Shown here one piece after another: positions 1 through 10,024 of a stretch of DNA of 64,000 nucleotides. Position 1 is the stretch's first letter. Every line of letters starts with the position of its first letter. The notes below the pieces were generated by a model. That model saw only the letters and a list, made by a program, of their open reading frames with translations. It was not told the DNA's origin and made no database searches. The position numbers and the translations under genes were made by a program. The DNA is from Micromonospora solifontis (lineage in GTDB: Bacteria > Actinomycetota > Actinomycetes > Mycobacteriales > Micromonosporaceae): positions 1 through 64,000 of the forward strand of contig NZ_RJLN01000029.1 in the NCBI RefSeq assembly GCF_003725545.1. The letters are read 5' to 3'.

Positions 1-218
1 GCCTCGCCGGGGGCCTCGCCGGGGGCCTCGCCGTCCGGGCCGAGTTCGCCGCGCTGCTGCTTCGCGGTCCGCAGGTCGTCGATCCAGCCGAACTCCTCGC
101 CGACGGTCGCCTCGTCCGGCTCGGCGTCGGCCCTGCCCCGGCCCCACCGCCGGCCCTTGGCACGAGGGTCGCGCCGCTCCTCGGGGCCGTCCTCGGGCCG
201 CTCCGGACCACGCGCCAT
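1..218 (-). CDS. hypothetical acidic/basic protein, partial (C-terminus outside window)
   Basis: Reading leftwards from the ATG at 218-216, an open frame runs off the window edge after about 72 codons. The start overlaps the rarA stop codon by one base (TGATG), so it is the next gene of the rarA transcript and probably translationally coupled. The visible protein is hydrophilic, rich in Arg, Glu, Asp and Gly, with a short recognisable core (GWIDDLRTAKQQRGE) followed by GEAPG-type repeats encoded by three tandem copies of a 12-bp unit at 1-36. No membrane segment or enzyme motif is visible. Function is not known to me. Confidence 0.6.
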   Translation of the reverse strand, partial: MARGPERPEDGPEERRDPRAKGRRWGRGRADAEPDEATVGEEFGWIDDLRTAKQQRGELGPDGEAPGEAPGE

Positions 219-1720
219 CACTGCTGACCCTCCCCGGCGGCGTCGCCGCCGCTCTCGTTCGCCCCGTGGACGCGCTCCGGACCCGCCGGGCGACCACCGT
301 TCACGGCCGCCGGCACGCCGGCCTCCGCTCCCGCCACCGGGGCCGGCAGGCCGCGCACGATCCGGCGCAGCAGCGGCAGCCGGCCCGCCACCGCCCGCTC
401 CGCACCGTGGCCGCTGGGCCGGTAGTAGTCGGTCCCGACGAGATCGTCCGGAGCGTACTGCTGGGTGACCACCCCACGGTGGTCGTCGTGCGGATAGCGG
501 TAACCGGCACCGTGGCCCAGGCCCCGGGCGCCGGCGTAGTGGGCGTCCCGCAGGCCGCGCGGCACCGGGCCACCCAGGCCGGCGCGTACGTCGGCGAGGG
601 CCGCGCCGATCGCCGTGGTGGCCGAGTTGGACTTCGGGGCGGTGGCGAGGTGGATCACCGCATGGGCCAGGTTGAGCTGCGCCTCGGGCAGGCCCACGTA
701 TTCGACGGCGTGCGCGGCCGCGGTGGCGACGGTCAGCGCGGTGGGATCGGCCATGCCGACGTCCTCGCTGGCGAAGATGACCATGCGGCGGGCGATGAAC
801 CGGGCGTCCTCGCCGGCCACCAGCATCCGGGCCAGCCAGTGCAGCGCGGCGTCCACGTCCGAGCCGCGCATGCTCTTGATGAACGCGCTGGTCACGTCGT
901 AGTGGGCGTCACCGTCGCGGTCGTACCGGACGGCGGCGACGTCGACCGCCTGCTCGGCGGTGGCCAGGTCGATCCGCCCGGTGCCCCGCGCGGTGGCGGT
1001 GGCGGCCGCCGCCTCCAGCGCGGTCAGCGCCTTGCGGACGTCGCCGCCGGCGAGGCGGACCAGGTGGTCCTCGGCCTCGGCCGCCAGGGTGAGCGTGTCG
1101 CCCAGCCCGCGCTCGTCGGCGACCGCGCGGCGCAGCAGGCCGCGTACGGCGTCGTCGTCCAGCGGCTGGAGGGTGAGCAGCACGCAGCGGGACAGCAGCG
1201 GCGAGATGACCGAGAAGTACGGGTTCTCGGTGGTCGCCGCGAGCAGCGTGACCGTCCGGTCCTCGACCGCGGCGAGCAGCGAGTCCTGCTGGGTCTTGCT
1301 GAACCGGTGCACCTCGTCGATGAAGAGCACGGTCTGCGGGCCGCCGGACCGGCGCTGCCGCCGGGCGGTGTCGATCACGGCCCGGACGTCCTTCACGCCG
1401 GCGGTCAGCGCGGACATGGCGACGAAGCGGCGGTCGGTGGCCCGGGCGACCAGGTGGGCGATGGTGGTCTTGCCGCTGCCCGGCGGGCCCCAGAGGATCA
1501 CCGACATCGGCGCGGCGCCCTCGACCAGCTGGCGCAGCGGCGCGCCGGGGGCGAGCAGGTGGTCCTGCCCGACCAGCTCGTCGATGCTGGCCGGCCGCAT
1601 CCGAACGGGCAGGGGCGAATCGGCGCGCGCGGCGGTGAACGCGTCCACACCGCCGGAACCCGCGGGGGCGCTGGGCGCTCCGGCGGGTTCGCCGAGGGTG
1701 AAGAGGGCGTCGGACTCCAT
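218..1720 (-). CDS. rarA: replication-associated recombination protein A (AAA+ ATPase)
   Basis: RarA/MgsA acts at stalled replication forks, where the clamp-loader-like ATPase binds DNA ends and ssDNA-binding protein. The 500-residue product carries Walker A GPPGSGKT at residues 78-85, Walker B FIDE near 133-136, a sensor-1-like ATTENP near 162-167, and the C-terminal tetramerisation part with the family motif [19 protein letters not shown]. Length fits the actinobacterial family. I chose ATG at 1720: no Shine-Dalgarno precedes it, but a TACTGT -10 box lies seven bases upstream, so the mRNA is probably leaderless; an in-frame GTG sits one codon earlier. It overlaps the next gene downstream by one base. 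Confidence 0.96.
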   Translation of the reverse strand: MESDALFTLGEPAGAPSAPAGSGGVDAFTAARADSPLPVRMRPASIDELVGQDHLLAPGAPLRQLVEGAAPMSVILWGPPGSGKTTIAHLVARATDRRFVAMSALTAGVKDVRAVIDTARRQRRSGGPQTVLFIDEVHRFSKTQQDSLLAAVEDRTVTLLAATTENPYFSVISPLLSRCVLLTLQPLDDDAVRGLLRRAVADERGLGDTLTLAAEAEDHLVRLAGGDVRKALTALEAAAATATARGTGRIDLATAEQAVDVAAVRYDRDGDAHYDVTSAFIKSMRGSDVDAALHWLARMLVAGEDARFIARRMVIFASEDVGMADPTALTVATAAAHAVEYVGLPEAQLNLAHAVIHLATAPKSNSATTAIGAALADVRAGLGGPVPRGLRDAHYAGARGLGHGAGYRYPHDDHRGVVTQQYAPDDLVGTDYYRPSGHGAERAVAGRLPLLRRIVRGLPAPVAGAEAGVPAAVNGGRPAGPERVHGANESGGDAAGEGQQ

Positions 1721-1793
1721 CACGAGAACAGTACCGGGCGCGGCCGACGGCGCTGGAATCGCGCCGTGGCCGCGCCCGGATGATCTGTTCCGG

Positions 1794-2006
1794 TCAGCCG
1801 CGTCCCGGCCGCCGGCCGCGGTACCAGCGGCCCCGGCCGCCGCCGCCCGGGCCGTTGCCGACCCCGGCCAGGTAGAGGGAGAGCAGCAGGAAGCCGATGA
1901 GCATGAGGGTGTGCGTGTTGAACAGGTCCGGCGCGCCGAGGTTGGTGTTCAGGAAATCGAGCAGGAGCGCGAAGCCGAACACGATGGCCGCGAGAATGGC
2001 GAGCAT
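1794..2006 (-). CDS. small two-helix membrane protein
   Basis: A 70-residue protein starting [20 protein letters not shown]. Two hydrophobic segments, about residues 2-17 and 32-49, flank a short polar loop, and the C-terminus is a Gly/Arg tail. I chose the ATG at 2006 because GGAGG lies eight bases before it; a longer frame from 2057 has no ribosome site and reads as low-complexity. Small proteins of this type (two helices, [19 protein letters not shown] loop) are common conserved hypotheticals in Micromonospora relatives. Function unknown; it lies between rarA and the acetyltransferase, co-directional with rarA. Confidence 0.75.
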   Translation of the reverse strand: MLAILAAIVFGFALLLDFLNTNLGAPDLFNTHTLMLIGFLLLSLYLAGVGNGPGGGGRGRWYRGRRPGRG

Positions 2007-2123
2007 CTTCGTTCCTCCGGTGGGGGGTCCCAGTAGGTCGGCGAGGGATGTACCCAATCGGTCTGTTCGTCAATCTCCACCCTGGACCCGGCCGTCCGGC
2101 GGCACCGGTCGTACGCTGACGGC

Positions 2124-2864
2124 ATGATCATCGCCGACCAGGTCCTGGTGGGTCGGGACACGCTTCTCGCCGCCGCCGACCACCACCCGTACGCCCGGCA
2201 CGCGCTCTGGCGCGACCAGGAGGCGCGGGGGTGGCGGCGCGACGGCGCGGTGGGCTGGCTGCTCCCGCCGGGGCAGGGGCCGGCGGGTGGGGCGCTCGGG
2301 CCGGCCGGGCCGGCGCTGGAGGTCTTCGCCGGCCTCGTCGCGGACGGGACACTGCGCGCCGGCCACTGGCTGCACCTGCCCCGGACCTCGGCGGACCAGC
2401 TGGCCGGCCGGTTCACCGTCGCCCGGCTCGACGAGTGGGACTTCCTCTGGACCACGACGGCCCCGCCCGAGCAGGCCGGGGAGGACCGGGTGGTCCGCCT
2501 CACCGAGGCCGACCACCCGGCGCTCGACGCGCTCATCGAGTACTCCTTCCCCACCACGACCTCCCGCCCGGGCGACCCGCGCATCGTCGACTGGTACGGC
2601 ATCCGGGACGGCGACCGCCTGATCGCCTGCGGCACCGACCGGAGCCGGGGCGACATCGGTTTCCTCGCCGGCCTCACCGTGGCGGCCGACCGGCGGGGGC
2701 GCGGCCTCGGCGCGGCGCTCACCGCGGGGATGACCCGGGCCCTGCTCGGCCGGTACGACCACGTCGCGCTCGGCGTGTACACCGACAACGTCGGCGCGAT
2801 CCGGCTCTACCGCCGCCTCGGCTACACCGGCGCCGAGCCCCGCAGCTCGGTCCACCTGGGCTGA
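2124..2864 (+). CDS. GNAT-family N-acetyltransferase
   Basis: 246 residues. The C-terminal half is a GNAT fold: the acetyl-CoA pyrophosphate loop is seen as VAADRRGRGLGAALT (about residues 190-204), followed by the VYTDNVGAIRLYRRLGYT segment typical of the last strand-helix pair. The N-terminal half resembles the degenerate GNAT-like lobe of actinobacterial two-lobed acetyltransferases. The substrate cannot be told from sequence. The ATG at 2124 is the first in frame; it is divergent from the small membrane protein. It ends just before an inverted repeat that could stop transcription. Confidence 0.9.
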   Translation: MIIADQVLVGRDTLLAAADHHPYARHALWRDQEARGWRRDGAVGWLLPPGQGPAGGALGPAGPALEVFAGLVADGTLRAGHWLHLPRTSADQLAGRFTVARLDEWDFLWTTTAPPEQAGEDRVVRLTEADHPALDALIEYSFPTTTSRPGDPRIVDWYGIRDGDRLIACGTDRSRGDIGFLAGLTVAADRRGRGLGAALTAGMTRALLGRYDHVALGVYTDNVGAIRLYRRLGYTGAEPRSSVHLG

Positions 2865-2878
2865 TTCGTTCCGCTACA

Positions 2879-2950
2879 AACTTGATGACGCAGACGGATC
2901 GGGTGTCCCCGGGCCATCCGCCGGGCGTGACTCGTTCGCGTCATCAAGTT
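2879..2950. repeat. intergenic inverted repeat (13-bp perfect arms)
   Basis: AACTTGATGACGC at 2879-2891 returns as its exact reverse complement at 2938-2950, separated by 46 bases. It lies between convergent genes (acetyltransferase and MFS exporter), so it may help termination from both sides, but the long spacer also fits a dispersed non-coding repeat. Confidence 0.6.
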
Positions 2951-3000
2951 CGTGGCGTCCTGCCACCCTTGCCCGCCCGGCGGCGTTCGACCCGGGTCGG

Positions 3001-4395
3001 TCAGGCGGACCGGGTAGCGGCACCGGCCGCGCGGGCCGGGTCCGCTGTGGGGGCGGCCACCGGCGCGGGGCCGGCCAGGCTTCCGTCCGGACCGGTCGCC
3101 GCGGCCGGACTTGCCTCGCCGGACCGCACCGCCTCGGCCGTCGCGGGCGCGTCTTCTTTGGCGGACCGGCTCGCCCGCCAGGCCGGCAGGTAGAGCGGGG
3201 CGCCCAGGGCGAGCACCACCGCGCCGACCAGCATGGCGACGCTGACGCTGGTGCGGTCGGCGAGGGCGGTCAGCCCGACCGCGCCGAGCGCCCCGGCCGG
3301 CTGGGCCATCATCGAGTTCATCGACAGCACGCTGGTCCGGTACGGCCCGTCGACCTGCCGGTGCAGCAGCCCCATGTGCAGCGGGTTCGACGCCCCGTGC
3401 ACGGTGTAGCAGGCCAGGTACGCGACGAGCACCCCGACCGGGCCGGCGAGCAGCCCCATGCCGACCACCGTGACGCCCTGGAGGATCCGCATGAGCGCCG
3501 CGGCGGGTGCGGCCCCCAGCCGGCGCAGCAGGAACGGGGTCAGCGCGGCGCCGGCCGCGTTGGCCAGCCAGGCCGCCGAGCCGGCCGGACCGAGCAGGGC
3601 CGCGGCGCGGTCCGCGCCCCCGACCACCTCGGCGAGCCGGACCGGCAGCAGCGACTCGAAGGTGACCATGCCGAAGCCCCAGAACAGCTCGACCGCGACG
3701 AGCGCCAGCAGCACCCGGGAACGGCGGAGCAGGCCGACCGCCTGCCCGATCATCCGGGGCGCCTCGACCACCGAGGCGCGCAGCGCGCTCACACCCTTGG
3801 CGGGCCGGTTCTCGACCAGCATCACCAGCAGCGCCACGACCGAGATCGCCTGGAGCACGATGGCCACCAGCACCGGCAGGGTCAGCGCGCTGATCGGCCC
3901 GACCGGGCCGAGCGCGACCAGGCCCCCGCTGAGCAGCGCACCGGCGCCGATGGCGAGACCGATGACCATGCCGGCGTGGCCGAGACCGTGCTCGTACTCG
4001 GCGTCCGGGTCGGCGGCCAGGGTGGCGTCGACGTACCAGGATTCGAGGGGGCCGCTGTCCAGCGCCCGGTAGATGCCCTGCAACGCCCAGACCAGCGCGA
4101 AGAGCCAGAATGAGTCGGCCACCGCGAACAGCACCAGCGAGACCAGGCAGATCAGCCAGGCGACGACGAGGACCGGCTTGCGGCCGAGCGCGTCGGCGAA
4201 GCCGCCGGTGGGCAGCTCCAGCGCGAGCACGACCAGCCCCTGGGCGGTGGCCACCAGGCCGATCTGGGACAGCGACAGGCCGCGCTCCTGCATCAGCAGG
4301 ATCATCACCGGGATCAGCAGGCCGCCGGGGAGCCAGCGCAGCGCGTAGAGGGTGAGGTAGCGGAACCGGACCTGGCGTACGGACAGGGTGCTCAC
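3001..4395 (-). CDS. MFS transporter (12-TM, exporter type)
   Basis: 464 residues with about twelve hydrophobic helices. The MFS loop motif GGFADALGRKPV follows helix 2 and a second half-domain begins after the central charged loop ENRPAKGVSALRASV. The C-terminus is a Pro/Ala-rich cytoplasmic tail. The GTG start at 4395 overlaps the stop codon of the upstream ArsR-type regulator (GTGA), so the two are translationally coupled. Pairing with a regulator whose promoter carries a strong palindrome suggests an inducible efflux pump; the substrate is unknown. Confidence 0.9.
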   Translation of the reverse strand: MSTLSVRQVRFRYLTLYALRWLPGGLLIPVMILLMQERGLSLSQIGLVATAQGLVVLALELPTGGFADALGRKPVLVVAWLICLVSLVLFAVADSFWLFALVWALQGIYRALDSGPLESWYVDATLAADPDAEYEHGLGHAGMVIGLAIGAGALLSGGLVALGPVGPISALTLPVLVAIVLQAISVVALLVMLVENRPAKGVSALRASVVEAPRMIGQAVGLLRRSRVLLALVAVELFWGFGMVTFESLLPVRLAEVVGGADRAAALLGPAGSAAWLANAAGAALTPFLLRRLGAAPAAALMRILQGVTVVGMGLLAGPVGVLVAYLACYTVHGASNPLHMGLLHRQVDGPYRTSVLSMNSMMAQPAGALGAVGLTALADRTSVSVAMLVGAVVLALGAPLYLPAWRASRSAKEDAPATAEAVRSGEASPAAATGPDGSLAGPAPVAAPTADPARAAGAATRSA

Positions 4396-5018
4396 GGCTT
4401 CTCCTCGGCGGTGGGTGGGGTGGCGGGCCGCAGGTCCGCCGGGAGCGGCAGGGCGGCGAGGTAGATCTGCACCTGCTCGGCGCCGGGCTCGGTCGGGTCG
4501 GCCTCCTCGCGGTAGCGGTCGAGGATCTGCCACAGCTCCGCCTTCAGCGCCTCGAGCCGGGTGTGCGGGATCGTCATGAAGATGTCGCCCATGCCGAAGG
4601 CGTCGCGCCAGGCGGGCGACCACTCGTGGCGCACGGCGAACCACCGCTCGGCGATCTCGGCGAACTGCCGCACCTGCTCGCCCTCGATCCACTCGATCGC
4701 GGCGCGGGCGTCCGCGTCGTCGTCGAAGTCGGTGGGCTCCCAGTTGGTCACGTCGTGCGCCGCCCGCCAGAACCGCTGCCGGCCGGTGCCGAGCTCCGAA
4801 TCCTCCGCGACCAGGCCGACCTCGGCGAGCTGGCGCAGGTGGTAACTGGTCGCCCCGGTGTTGGTGCCGAGCAGCTCGGCGAGCTTCGTGGCGGTCGCCG
4901 GGCCGCGGACCCGCAGCGCGCCGAGCAGCCGCGTGCGCAGCGGGTGTGCCAGGACGCGTACCTGCTGGTGAGAGAGCCGAACGGCCCGTGGCGCGGGACG
5001 CGCCCCTTCGTTCTCCAT
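4392..5018 (-). CDS. ArsR-type winged-helix transcriptional regulator
   Basis: 208 residues. Residues about 18-80 form a winged helix-turn-helix (VRVLAHPLRTRLLGALRVRG, then LLGTNTGATSYHLRQLAEVGLV as recognition helix and wing). The rest (about 80-200) is an acidic helical effector or dimer region with no Cys metal site, so this is probably not a metal sensor. I chose ATG at 5018 (MENEG) because a -10 box TATTGT lies six bases upstream with -35 TTGTGC 18 bases before it, indicating a leaderless transcript; the longer frame from 5066 would read through the operator. It probably represses itself and the coupled exporter. Confidence 0.88.
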   Translation of the reverse strand: MENEGARPAPRAVRLSHQQVRVLAHPLRTRLLGALRVRGPATATKLAELLGTNTGATSYHLRQLAEVGLVAEDSELGTGRQRFWRAAHDVTNWEPTDFDDDADARAAIEWIEGEQVRQFAEIAERWFAVRHEWSPAWRDAFGMGDIFMTIPHTRLEALKAELWQILDRYREEADPTEPGAEQVQIYLAALPLPADLRPATPPTAEEKP

Positions 5019-5036
5019 GCTGTGCACAATATCTGC

Positions 5037-5077
5037 GCACACTTCCTTTGCACAAGACTTCTGCAAAGGAAGTGTGC
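5037..5077. promoter_or_regulatory. palindromic operator over the regulator/exporter promoter
   Basis: GCACACTTCCTTTGCA at 5037-5052 and its exact complement TGCAAAGGAAGTGTGC at 5062-5077 form a perfect 16-bp inverted repeat around a 9-base spacer. The inner arm covers the -35 region (TTGTGC) of the minus-strand promoter of the ArsR-type gene, the expected place for a repressor site. The S8 protease fragment ends 14 bases away, at 5091. Confidence 0.8.
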
Positions 5078-5090
5078 ACAGCTCGAGCCG

Positions 5091-7120
5091 TCAGCGGATC
5101 ACGGTTACCTCCGGCGAGGTCCACGTCTCGGTGCCCGGCGCCCGGTCCGGGTCACCCGACGCCTTGTCGAAGACCAGCCGCAACCGGTACGTGCCGGCCG
5201 GTGCGGGTGCGCCGTCGGCCAGGGTGGCGTCCCACCGGTAGAACTCGACGCCGGTGCCCGCGCCGGAGTTCCGGGCCACCCAGGAGGCGTCGTAGGGCGT
5301 GGCCACCACCGCGCCGGAGGCGTCCAGGACCTCGAGTCGCAGCCGCTCGAGCAGCGGATGCCCGTGCGACAGCATGACCCAGGCCGCGTCGTTGGCCGTG
5401 CCGGTGTCGGTGCGGTCGACGCTGATCGGCAGGTTCTTTCCGAAGCTGAAGTAGCCCGGGCGCAGCGCCGGATTGTCCAGCTTGGTGTTGACGGCGGTGA
5501 AGGTGGGGTTGATCGCGGAGACCGCGTCGTAGTCCCCGGCCAGCCCCAGGTAGGGCACCCGGATCTCCGGGCTGTCCGCGCCGGCCCGGGTGAACTCCAC
5601 CCAGCCGCCGAACAGGGTGCCCACCGGCACCTCGGCGGGCTGGCGCAGGTGCACGGTGACGCTGGTGCTGCCGCCGGCCGGCACGCTGAACTCGCTCCGG
5701 CCCTCGACCGTCACCTCGCCGGCGGCGTCCAGCGGCTGCCAGTAGCTGGTGTAGGGCGGCGCGGCCGAGATCGCGGCGCGGTGCCCGACCACGTACGTGG
5801 CGGGATGGTCGGTCGGGTTGTGCACCGTGATCCGGCGGATCTCCTCGCGCCCCTCGAGGTCGCCCAGGGCCAGCCGGCTCGGGCTCGCGGCCGCCCGCCG
5901 GCCGGAGACCGCGGCGAGGGCGGCCACCGCGTCGACCCGGCCGGCGCCCTGCTGGGCGACGGGGTGCGGGCCACGCCGGCGGTCACCGGTCAGGGCGAGC
6001 GGGGTGGCGGTGTTCTGCAGGGCGGCGCGGACCTCCGCCGGGGTGAGGCCCGGGTGCGCCTGGAGCAGCAGCGCGACGACCCCGGCGACGTGCGGCGCCG
6101 CCATCGAGGTGCCGGAGTTCACCCCGTACCAGTTGAGGCCGCGCGGCAGCGCCGAGAAGATGTAGCCGCCCGGGGCGGCGATGTCGGGCTTGAACTCCAG
6201 CTCGTTGCCCGGACCCCAGGAGGAACCCTGGTCCATCAGTCCGGCCAGGTCGGCACCGAGCGGGCTGCCCGCGTACGCCCCCCAGGTGAGCCGGGTGCCG
6301 GCGGGCGCGGCGAGGATGCGGCGGGCGTCGGTCTCCCGGATGTTCACCACCGGGATCGGGCTCGAACCACAGCAGGGCTGACCGGCGATCACGTCGGGCG
6401 CGGTGGCCGGGTTGTGGTAGATGCCGGCGACCGCACCGGCGGCGGCGGCCGTCCGGGCCACGTCCATCGGGCGGCAGGTGTAGCCCCCGGCGGCCGGGGT
6501 GAAGACCGCGATCCGCCCGGCGAGGCTGCCCGCCGGCAGTGGATCGCAGCTCGCGACGATCGCGGTGGCCTCCGCGCCGCCGCTCGCCGGGGTGGCCGGG
6601 CCGCGCCCGGAGACCTCGTACGGGACGGGTGCCGCGGAGCCGTCGTCGAGGGTGAACGCGAGGTACGGGTAGCGGCTGCTGTAGGTGCTCCCCACCGCGA
6701 TCGCGCCGTCGGCCACCGCCGGCGACCCGGCGTTGAAGGGGCCCGCGTACCCGTTGCCGACGGCGACGGCCACCGGCACGCCGGACTCGACGAGGCGGTT
6801 CACGGCGAGCGCGAGGACGTCGCTGCTCCGCTTGCCCTTCACGCCGAGGCTGAGGTTGACCACGTCCACGCCGTCGGCGGCGGCCTGGTCGAGCGCGGCG
6901 ATGAGGAGGTCGTCCGTCGCCGCGCGCGGTCGACCGCGGCTCGGGCGGCGGGACGCTCGGCGGGAGCCGCCTGCTGGGCGGCGGGCGCACTGTCGAGCGC
7001 GACGATCCGGGTGACGGTGGGACCGGAGCCGGCGTCGCCGGCGGCCTGCGCCGCGCCACCCGGCACGGCGAGCGGCACCAGCAGGAGGGCAGCCGCCATG
7101 GTGAGTTTGCGTGGGGACAT
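5091..7120 (-). pseudogene. S8 subtilisin-like protease, internal deletion with frameshift
   Basis: From the ATG at 7120 the frame gives a signal peptide (MSPRKLTMAAALLLVPLAVP, AQA cleavage) and about 40 further residues, ending near 6930. The protease then continues in another frame from about 6925 (ATDDLLIAALDQAAADGVDV) to the stop at 5091. Present: oxyanion Asn region VAVGNGYAGPFNAG, a protease-associated (PA) domain, the catalytic serine motif GTSMAAPHVAG, and a C-terminal beta-rich region. Absent: the I9-type propeptide and the catalytic Asp (DTG) and His (HGTH) motifs, which belong between signal peptide and the first preserved helix. Family members (Vpr/lactocepin type) would carry roughly 150-200 more residues here. 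No active enzyme can result as written. An assembly collapse at a GC-rich join is an alternative. Confidence 0.85.
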
Positions 7121-7215
7121 GGCCTGGCAGCGTAGACAGCAGAAAGCGCTGGTCAGCCGCTCCGCGCTGGCGAAGATCCGCCATGGCGGCGACCCGCCCC
7201 CGGTGCGCCGGTCCG

Positions 7216-8040
7216 TCAGCCCCCGGCCGGCGGTGCGAGCAGCTCGCGGACGCCGCGCAGCCGGGTACGGAGCAGGCCGGCGGCGCGGGAGGAATCGAGG
7301 CGTACCTCGGTGGGCCGGTGCAGGCCGGCGGCGACCGTGGTGGTGGTCTTCATGCCCGCCGGGTCGAGGCCGAACCGGCGGGCGACCAGCAGCCCCAACT
7401 CGTCCCGGCTGACCGCGTCCAGGCCGGCCACGTTGAGCGGGCCGGCGTGGTCGGAGCCGACCAGCTCCAGCACGGCGGCGGCCAGGTCCGCCACGTCCAC
7501 CGGGCACCGGACCTCGTCGGTGAAGAGCGACATGCGGCCGGCCAGGGCGTCCCGGCAGAGCTGGATCTGCTTGCTCCCCTCCCCCACGATCAGCGAGGTC
7601 CGCACCAGCACCGCCCCCGGGTCGGCCGCCCGCACCGCCGTCTCCGCCGCCGCCTTCGCCGCCCCGTACGGGAACACCGGGGACGGCACGTCGTCGTCCC
7701 GGTACGGCTCCGGGCGCCCGCCGTGCAGCGCGTCGCTGGACAGGTGCACCAGCCGGGCCCCCACCTCGGCCGAGGCGTACCCGACGTGGGCCGCCCCGTC
7801 CGCGGTCACGGTCCAGTCGTCGTACCGGTAGGGGGTGCTGACCACGGCGTCGGGGCGTACCTCGGTCAGCAGCGCGCGCACGGCGGCGCGGTCGGTGACG
7901 TCGAGCCGGCGGGCCGCGACGCCCGGCACCGCGACGGCGGCCGAGTGGTACGTGCCGACCACCGACTCGCCGGCGGCGACCGCCTGCCGGCAGACCTCGG
8001 CGCCGAGGAAGCCGCTGGCCCCCACCACGAGCAGTGTCAC
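7216..8040 (-). CDS. RmlD-like NAD(P)-dependent sugar/nucleotide reductase
   Basis: 274 residues with an N-terminal Rossmann motif GASGFLG (residues 7-13), the LVHLSSDALHGG strand characteristic of the dTDP-4-dehydrorhamnose reductase (RmlD) branch of extended SDRs, and the YGAAK active-site Tyr-Lys motif. The C-terminal part (GPLNVAGLDAVSRDELGLLVARRFG) also matches this family. No rhamnose pathway genes are nearby, so the true substrate is open. It ends 95 bases upstream of the S8 pseudogene, and begins just downstream of the aspS terminator. Confidence 0.85.
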   Translation of the reverse strand: MTLLVVGASGFLGAEVCRQAVAAGESVVGTYHSAAVAVPGVAARRLDVTDRAAVRALLTEVRPDAVVSTPYRYDDWTVTADGAAHVGYASAEVGARLVHLSSDALHGGRPEPYRDDDVPSPVFPYGAAKAAAETAVRAADPGAVLVRTSLIVGEGSKQIQLCRDALAGRMSLFTDEVRCPVDVADLAAAVLELVGSDHAGPLNVAGLDAVSRDELGLLVARRFGLDPAGMKTTTTVAAGLHRPTEVRLDSSRAAGLLRTRLRGVRELLAPPAGG

Positions 8041-8058
8041 GTCGTCCCCCAGACATCG

Positions 8059-8091
8059 AGAAGGCCCGCGTCATCCGGACGCGGGCCTTCT
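8059..8091 (-). terminator. rho-independent-type hairpin after aspS
   Basis: AGAAGGCCCGCGTC at 8059-8072 pairs perfectly with GACGCGGGCCTTCT at 8078-8091 around a 5-base loop. It starts nine bases after the aspS stop codon, and separates aspS from the RmlD-like gene. As usual in high-GC actinomycetes there is no long U tract. Confidence 0.8.
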
Positions 8092-8099
8092 GATCAGGA

Positions 8100-9920
8100 T
8101 CAGGTCGGGTCGGCCACCGGGGCGGCCGGGCCGGCGGTGCCGGCGTGCGGGCCGGTCGGCGCCTTGGGCTTGGCGTCGATGCCGGCCTCGGCGCGCTGCT
8201 GCCCGGTGATCGGCGTCGGCGCACCGGTCAGCGGGTCGAAGCCGCCCCGGGTCTTCGGGAAGGCGATGACCTCGCGGATCGAGTCGGCGCCGGCCAGCAG
8301 CATGCAGACCCGGTCCCAGCCGAACGCGATGCCGCCGTGCGGCGGGGCGCCGTACTTGAACGCCTCCAGCAGGAAGCCGAACTTGTCCTGCGCCTCCTCG
8401 GCGGTGATGCCGAGCAGGTCGAAGACCCGCTGCTGCACGTCGCCGCGGTGGATACGGATCGAGCCGCCGCCGATCTCGTTGCCGTTGCAGACGATGTCGT
8501 ACGCGTACGCCAGGGCGCGGTCCGGGGCCTCCTCGAACCGGTCCACCCACTCGGCGTTCGGCGAGGTGAACGGGTGGTGCACGGCGGTCCAGCCACCCAC
8601 TCCACCGTTCTCGTCCGACGTCCGTTCGAACATCGGCGCGTCGACCACCCAGCAGAACGCCCAGGCGCTCTCGTCGACCAGGTTGGCCCGCTTGGCGATC
8701 TCGACCCGGGCCGCGCCGAGCAGCTCCTGCGCCTCCCGGGCGTCGGTGCCGGCGGCGAAGAAGATCGCGTCGCCGGGCTTCGCGCCGACCGCGTCGGCCA
8801 GCCCGGCCAGGTGCGCCTCGGAGAGGTTCTTCGCCACCGGGCCGCGCGGCTCGCCGGTCTCCGCGTCGAGCACCACGTACGCCAGGCCGCGGGCGCCGCG
8901 CGCCTTGGCCCAGTCCTGCCAGCCGTCCAGCTCCTTGCGGGTCTGGGCGGCGCCGCCCGGCATCACCACCGCGCCCACGTACCCACCGGCGTCGATCGCG
9001 CCGGCGAACACCCGGAACTCGGTGCCGCGCAGGTAGTCGGTCAGCTCGGTCAGCTCGACGCCGTAGCGCAGGTCCGGCTTGTCCGAGCCGTACCGGGACA
9101 TCGCGTCGTGCCAGGTGATCCGCGGGATCGGCCGGGGGATCTCGTAGCCGGCCAGGTCGGACCAGAGCGCCCCGACGATCGCCTCGCCGAGCTCGATCAC
9201 GTCGTCCTCGGTGACGAAGGACATCTCGATGTCGAGCTGGGTGAACTCCGGCTGCCGGTCGGCGCGGAAGTCCTCGTCCCGGTAGCAGCGGGCGATCTGG
9301 TAGTACCGCTCCATGCCGCCGACCATGAGCAGCTGCTTGAACAGCTGCGGCGACTGCGGCAGCGCGTACCAGCTGCCCGGCTGGAGCCGGACCGGGACCA
9401 GGAAGTCGCGGGCGCCCTCCGGGGTGGAGCGGGTCAGCGTCGGGGTCTCGATCTCTAGGAAGTCCCGCTCGTGCAGCACCGTGCGGGCGAGCTGGCTGGC
9501 CCGCGAGCGCAGCCGCAGCGCCTTCGCCGGGCCGCTGCGGCGCAGGTCCAGGTAGCGGTACTTGAGCCGGATGTCGTCGCCGGCCTCCACCTGGTCGTCG
9601 ACCGGCAGCGGCAGCGGCGCGGCCTCGGAGAGCACCTCCAGCGCGGTGGCGGTCACCTCGACCTCGCCGGTGGGCAGGTCGGGGTTCTCGTTGCCCTCCG
9701 GGCGGCGGGTCACCTCGCCGGTGACCTTCACGCAGAACTCGTTGCGCAGCGCGTGCGCGTCCTCCTCCCGGAAGACGACCTGCACCACGCCGGAGGCGTC
9801 GCGCAGGTCGACGAAGATGACGCCGCCGTGGTCGCGCCGGCGGGCCACCCACCCGGCGAGGGTCACCGTCGAGCCGGCGTCCGCCGCGCGCAGGCTTCCG
9901 GCATTGTGGGTACGGATCAC
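8100..9920 (-). CDS. aspS: aspartyl-tRNA synthetase
   Basis: 606 residues, class II synthetase of the bacterial type. The N-terminal OB-fold anticodon domain ([19 protein letters not shown]) comes first. Class II motif 2 appears as [20 protein letters not shown] and is preceded by [11 protein letters not shown]. The bacterial GAD insertion follows. Motif 3 is [15 protein letters not shown] near the C-terminus. The GTG start at 9920 ([11 protein letters not shown]) is supported by GAGGAG about nine bases upstream. Charges tRNA-Asp; in actinobacteria such enzymes are often non-discriminating and also act on tRNA-Asn, which sequence alone does not settle here. A strong hairpin follows the stop. 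Confidence 0.97.
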   Translation of the reverse strand: MIRTHNAGSLRAADAGSTVTLAGWVARRRDHGGVIFVDLRDASGVVQVVFREEDAHALRNEFCVKVTGEVTRRPEGNENPDLPTGEVEVTATALEVLSEAAPLPLPVDDQVEAGDDIRLKYRYLDLRRSGPAKALRLRSRASQLARTVLHERDFLEIETPTLTRSTPEGARDFLVPVRLQPGSWYALPQSPQLFKQLLMVGGMERYYQIARCYRDEDFRADRQPEFTQLDIEMSFVTEDDVIELGEAIVGALWSDLAGYEIPRPIPRITWHDAMSRYGSDKPDLRYGVELTELTDYLRGTEFRVFAGAIDAGGYVGAVVMPGGAAQTRKELDGWQDWAKARGARGLAYVVLDAETGEPRGPVAKNLSEAHLAGLADAVGAKPGDAIFFAAGTDAREAQELLGAARVEIAKRANLVDESAWAFCWVVDAPMFERTSDENGGVGGWTAVHHPFTSPNAEWVDRFEEAPDRALAYAYDIVCNGNEIGGGSIRIHRGDVQQRVFDLLGITAEEAQDKFGFLLEAFKYGAPPHGGIAFGWDRVCMLLAGADSIREVIAFPKTRGGFDPLTGAPTPITGQQRAEAGIDAKPKAPTGPHAGTAGPAAPVADPT

Positions 9921-10024
9921 GGCTTGCGTCTCCTCATCGCTGTACGGGCTGCCCCCGCATTCTGTCAGCTTGGCGGAGCGCGCCCCGCGCCACCCGGCAA
10001 CCCGGTCACCCGGCCGACCGGGCT

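Noticed and set aside
4563..7412. Very long open frame on the plus strand opposite the ArsR and S8 genes
   Set aside because: It is antisense to recognisable protein-coding sequence and its product is Arg/Gly/Pro-rich without motifs; strong GC at third positions keeps such frames open.
9921..10024. T-box leader for aspS
   Set aside because: The leader is short and no T-box core sequence or specifier stem is visible.
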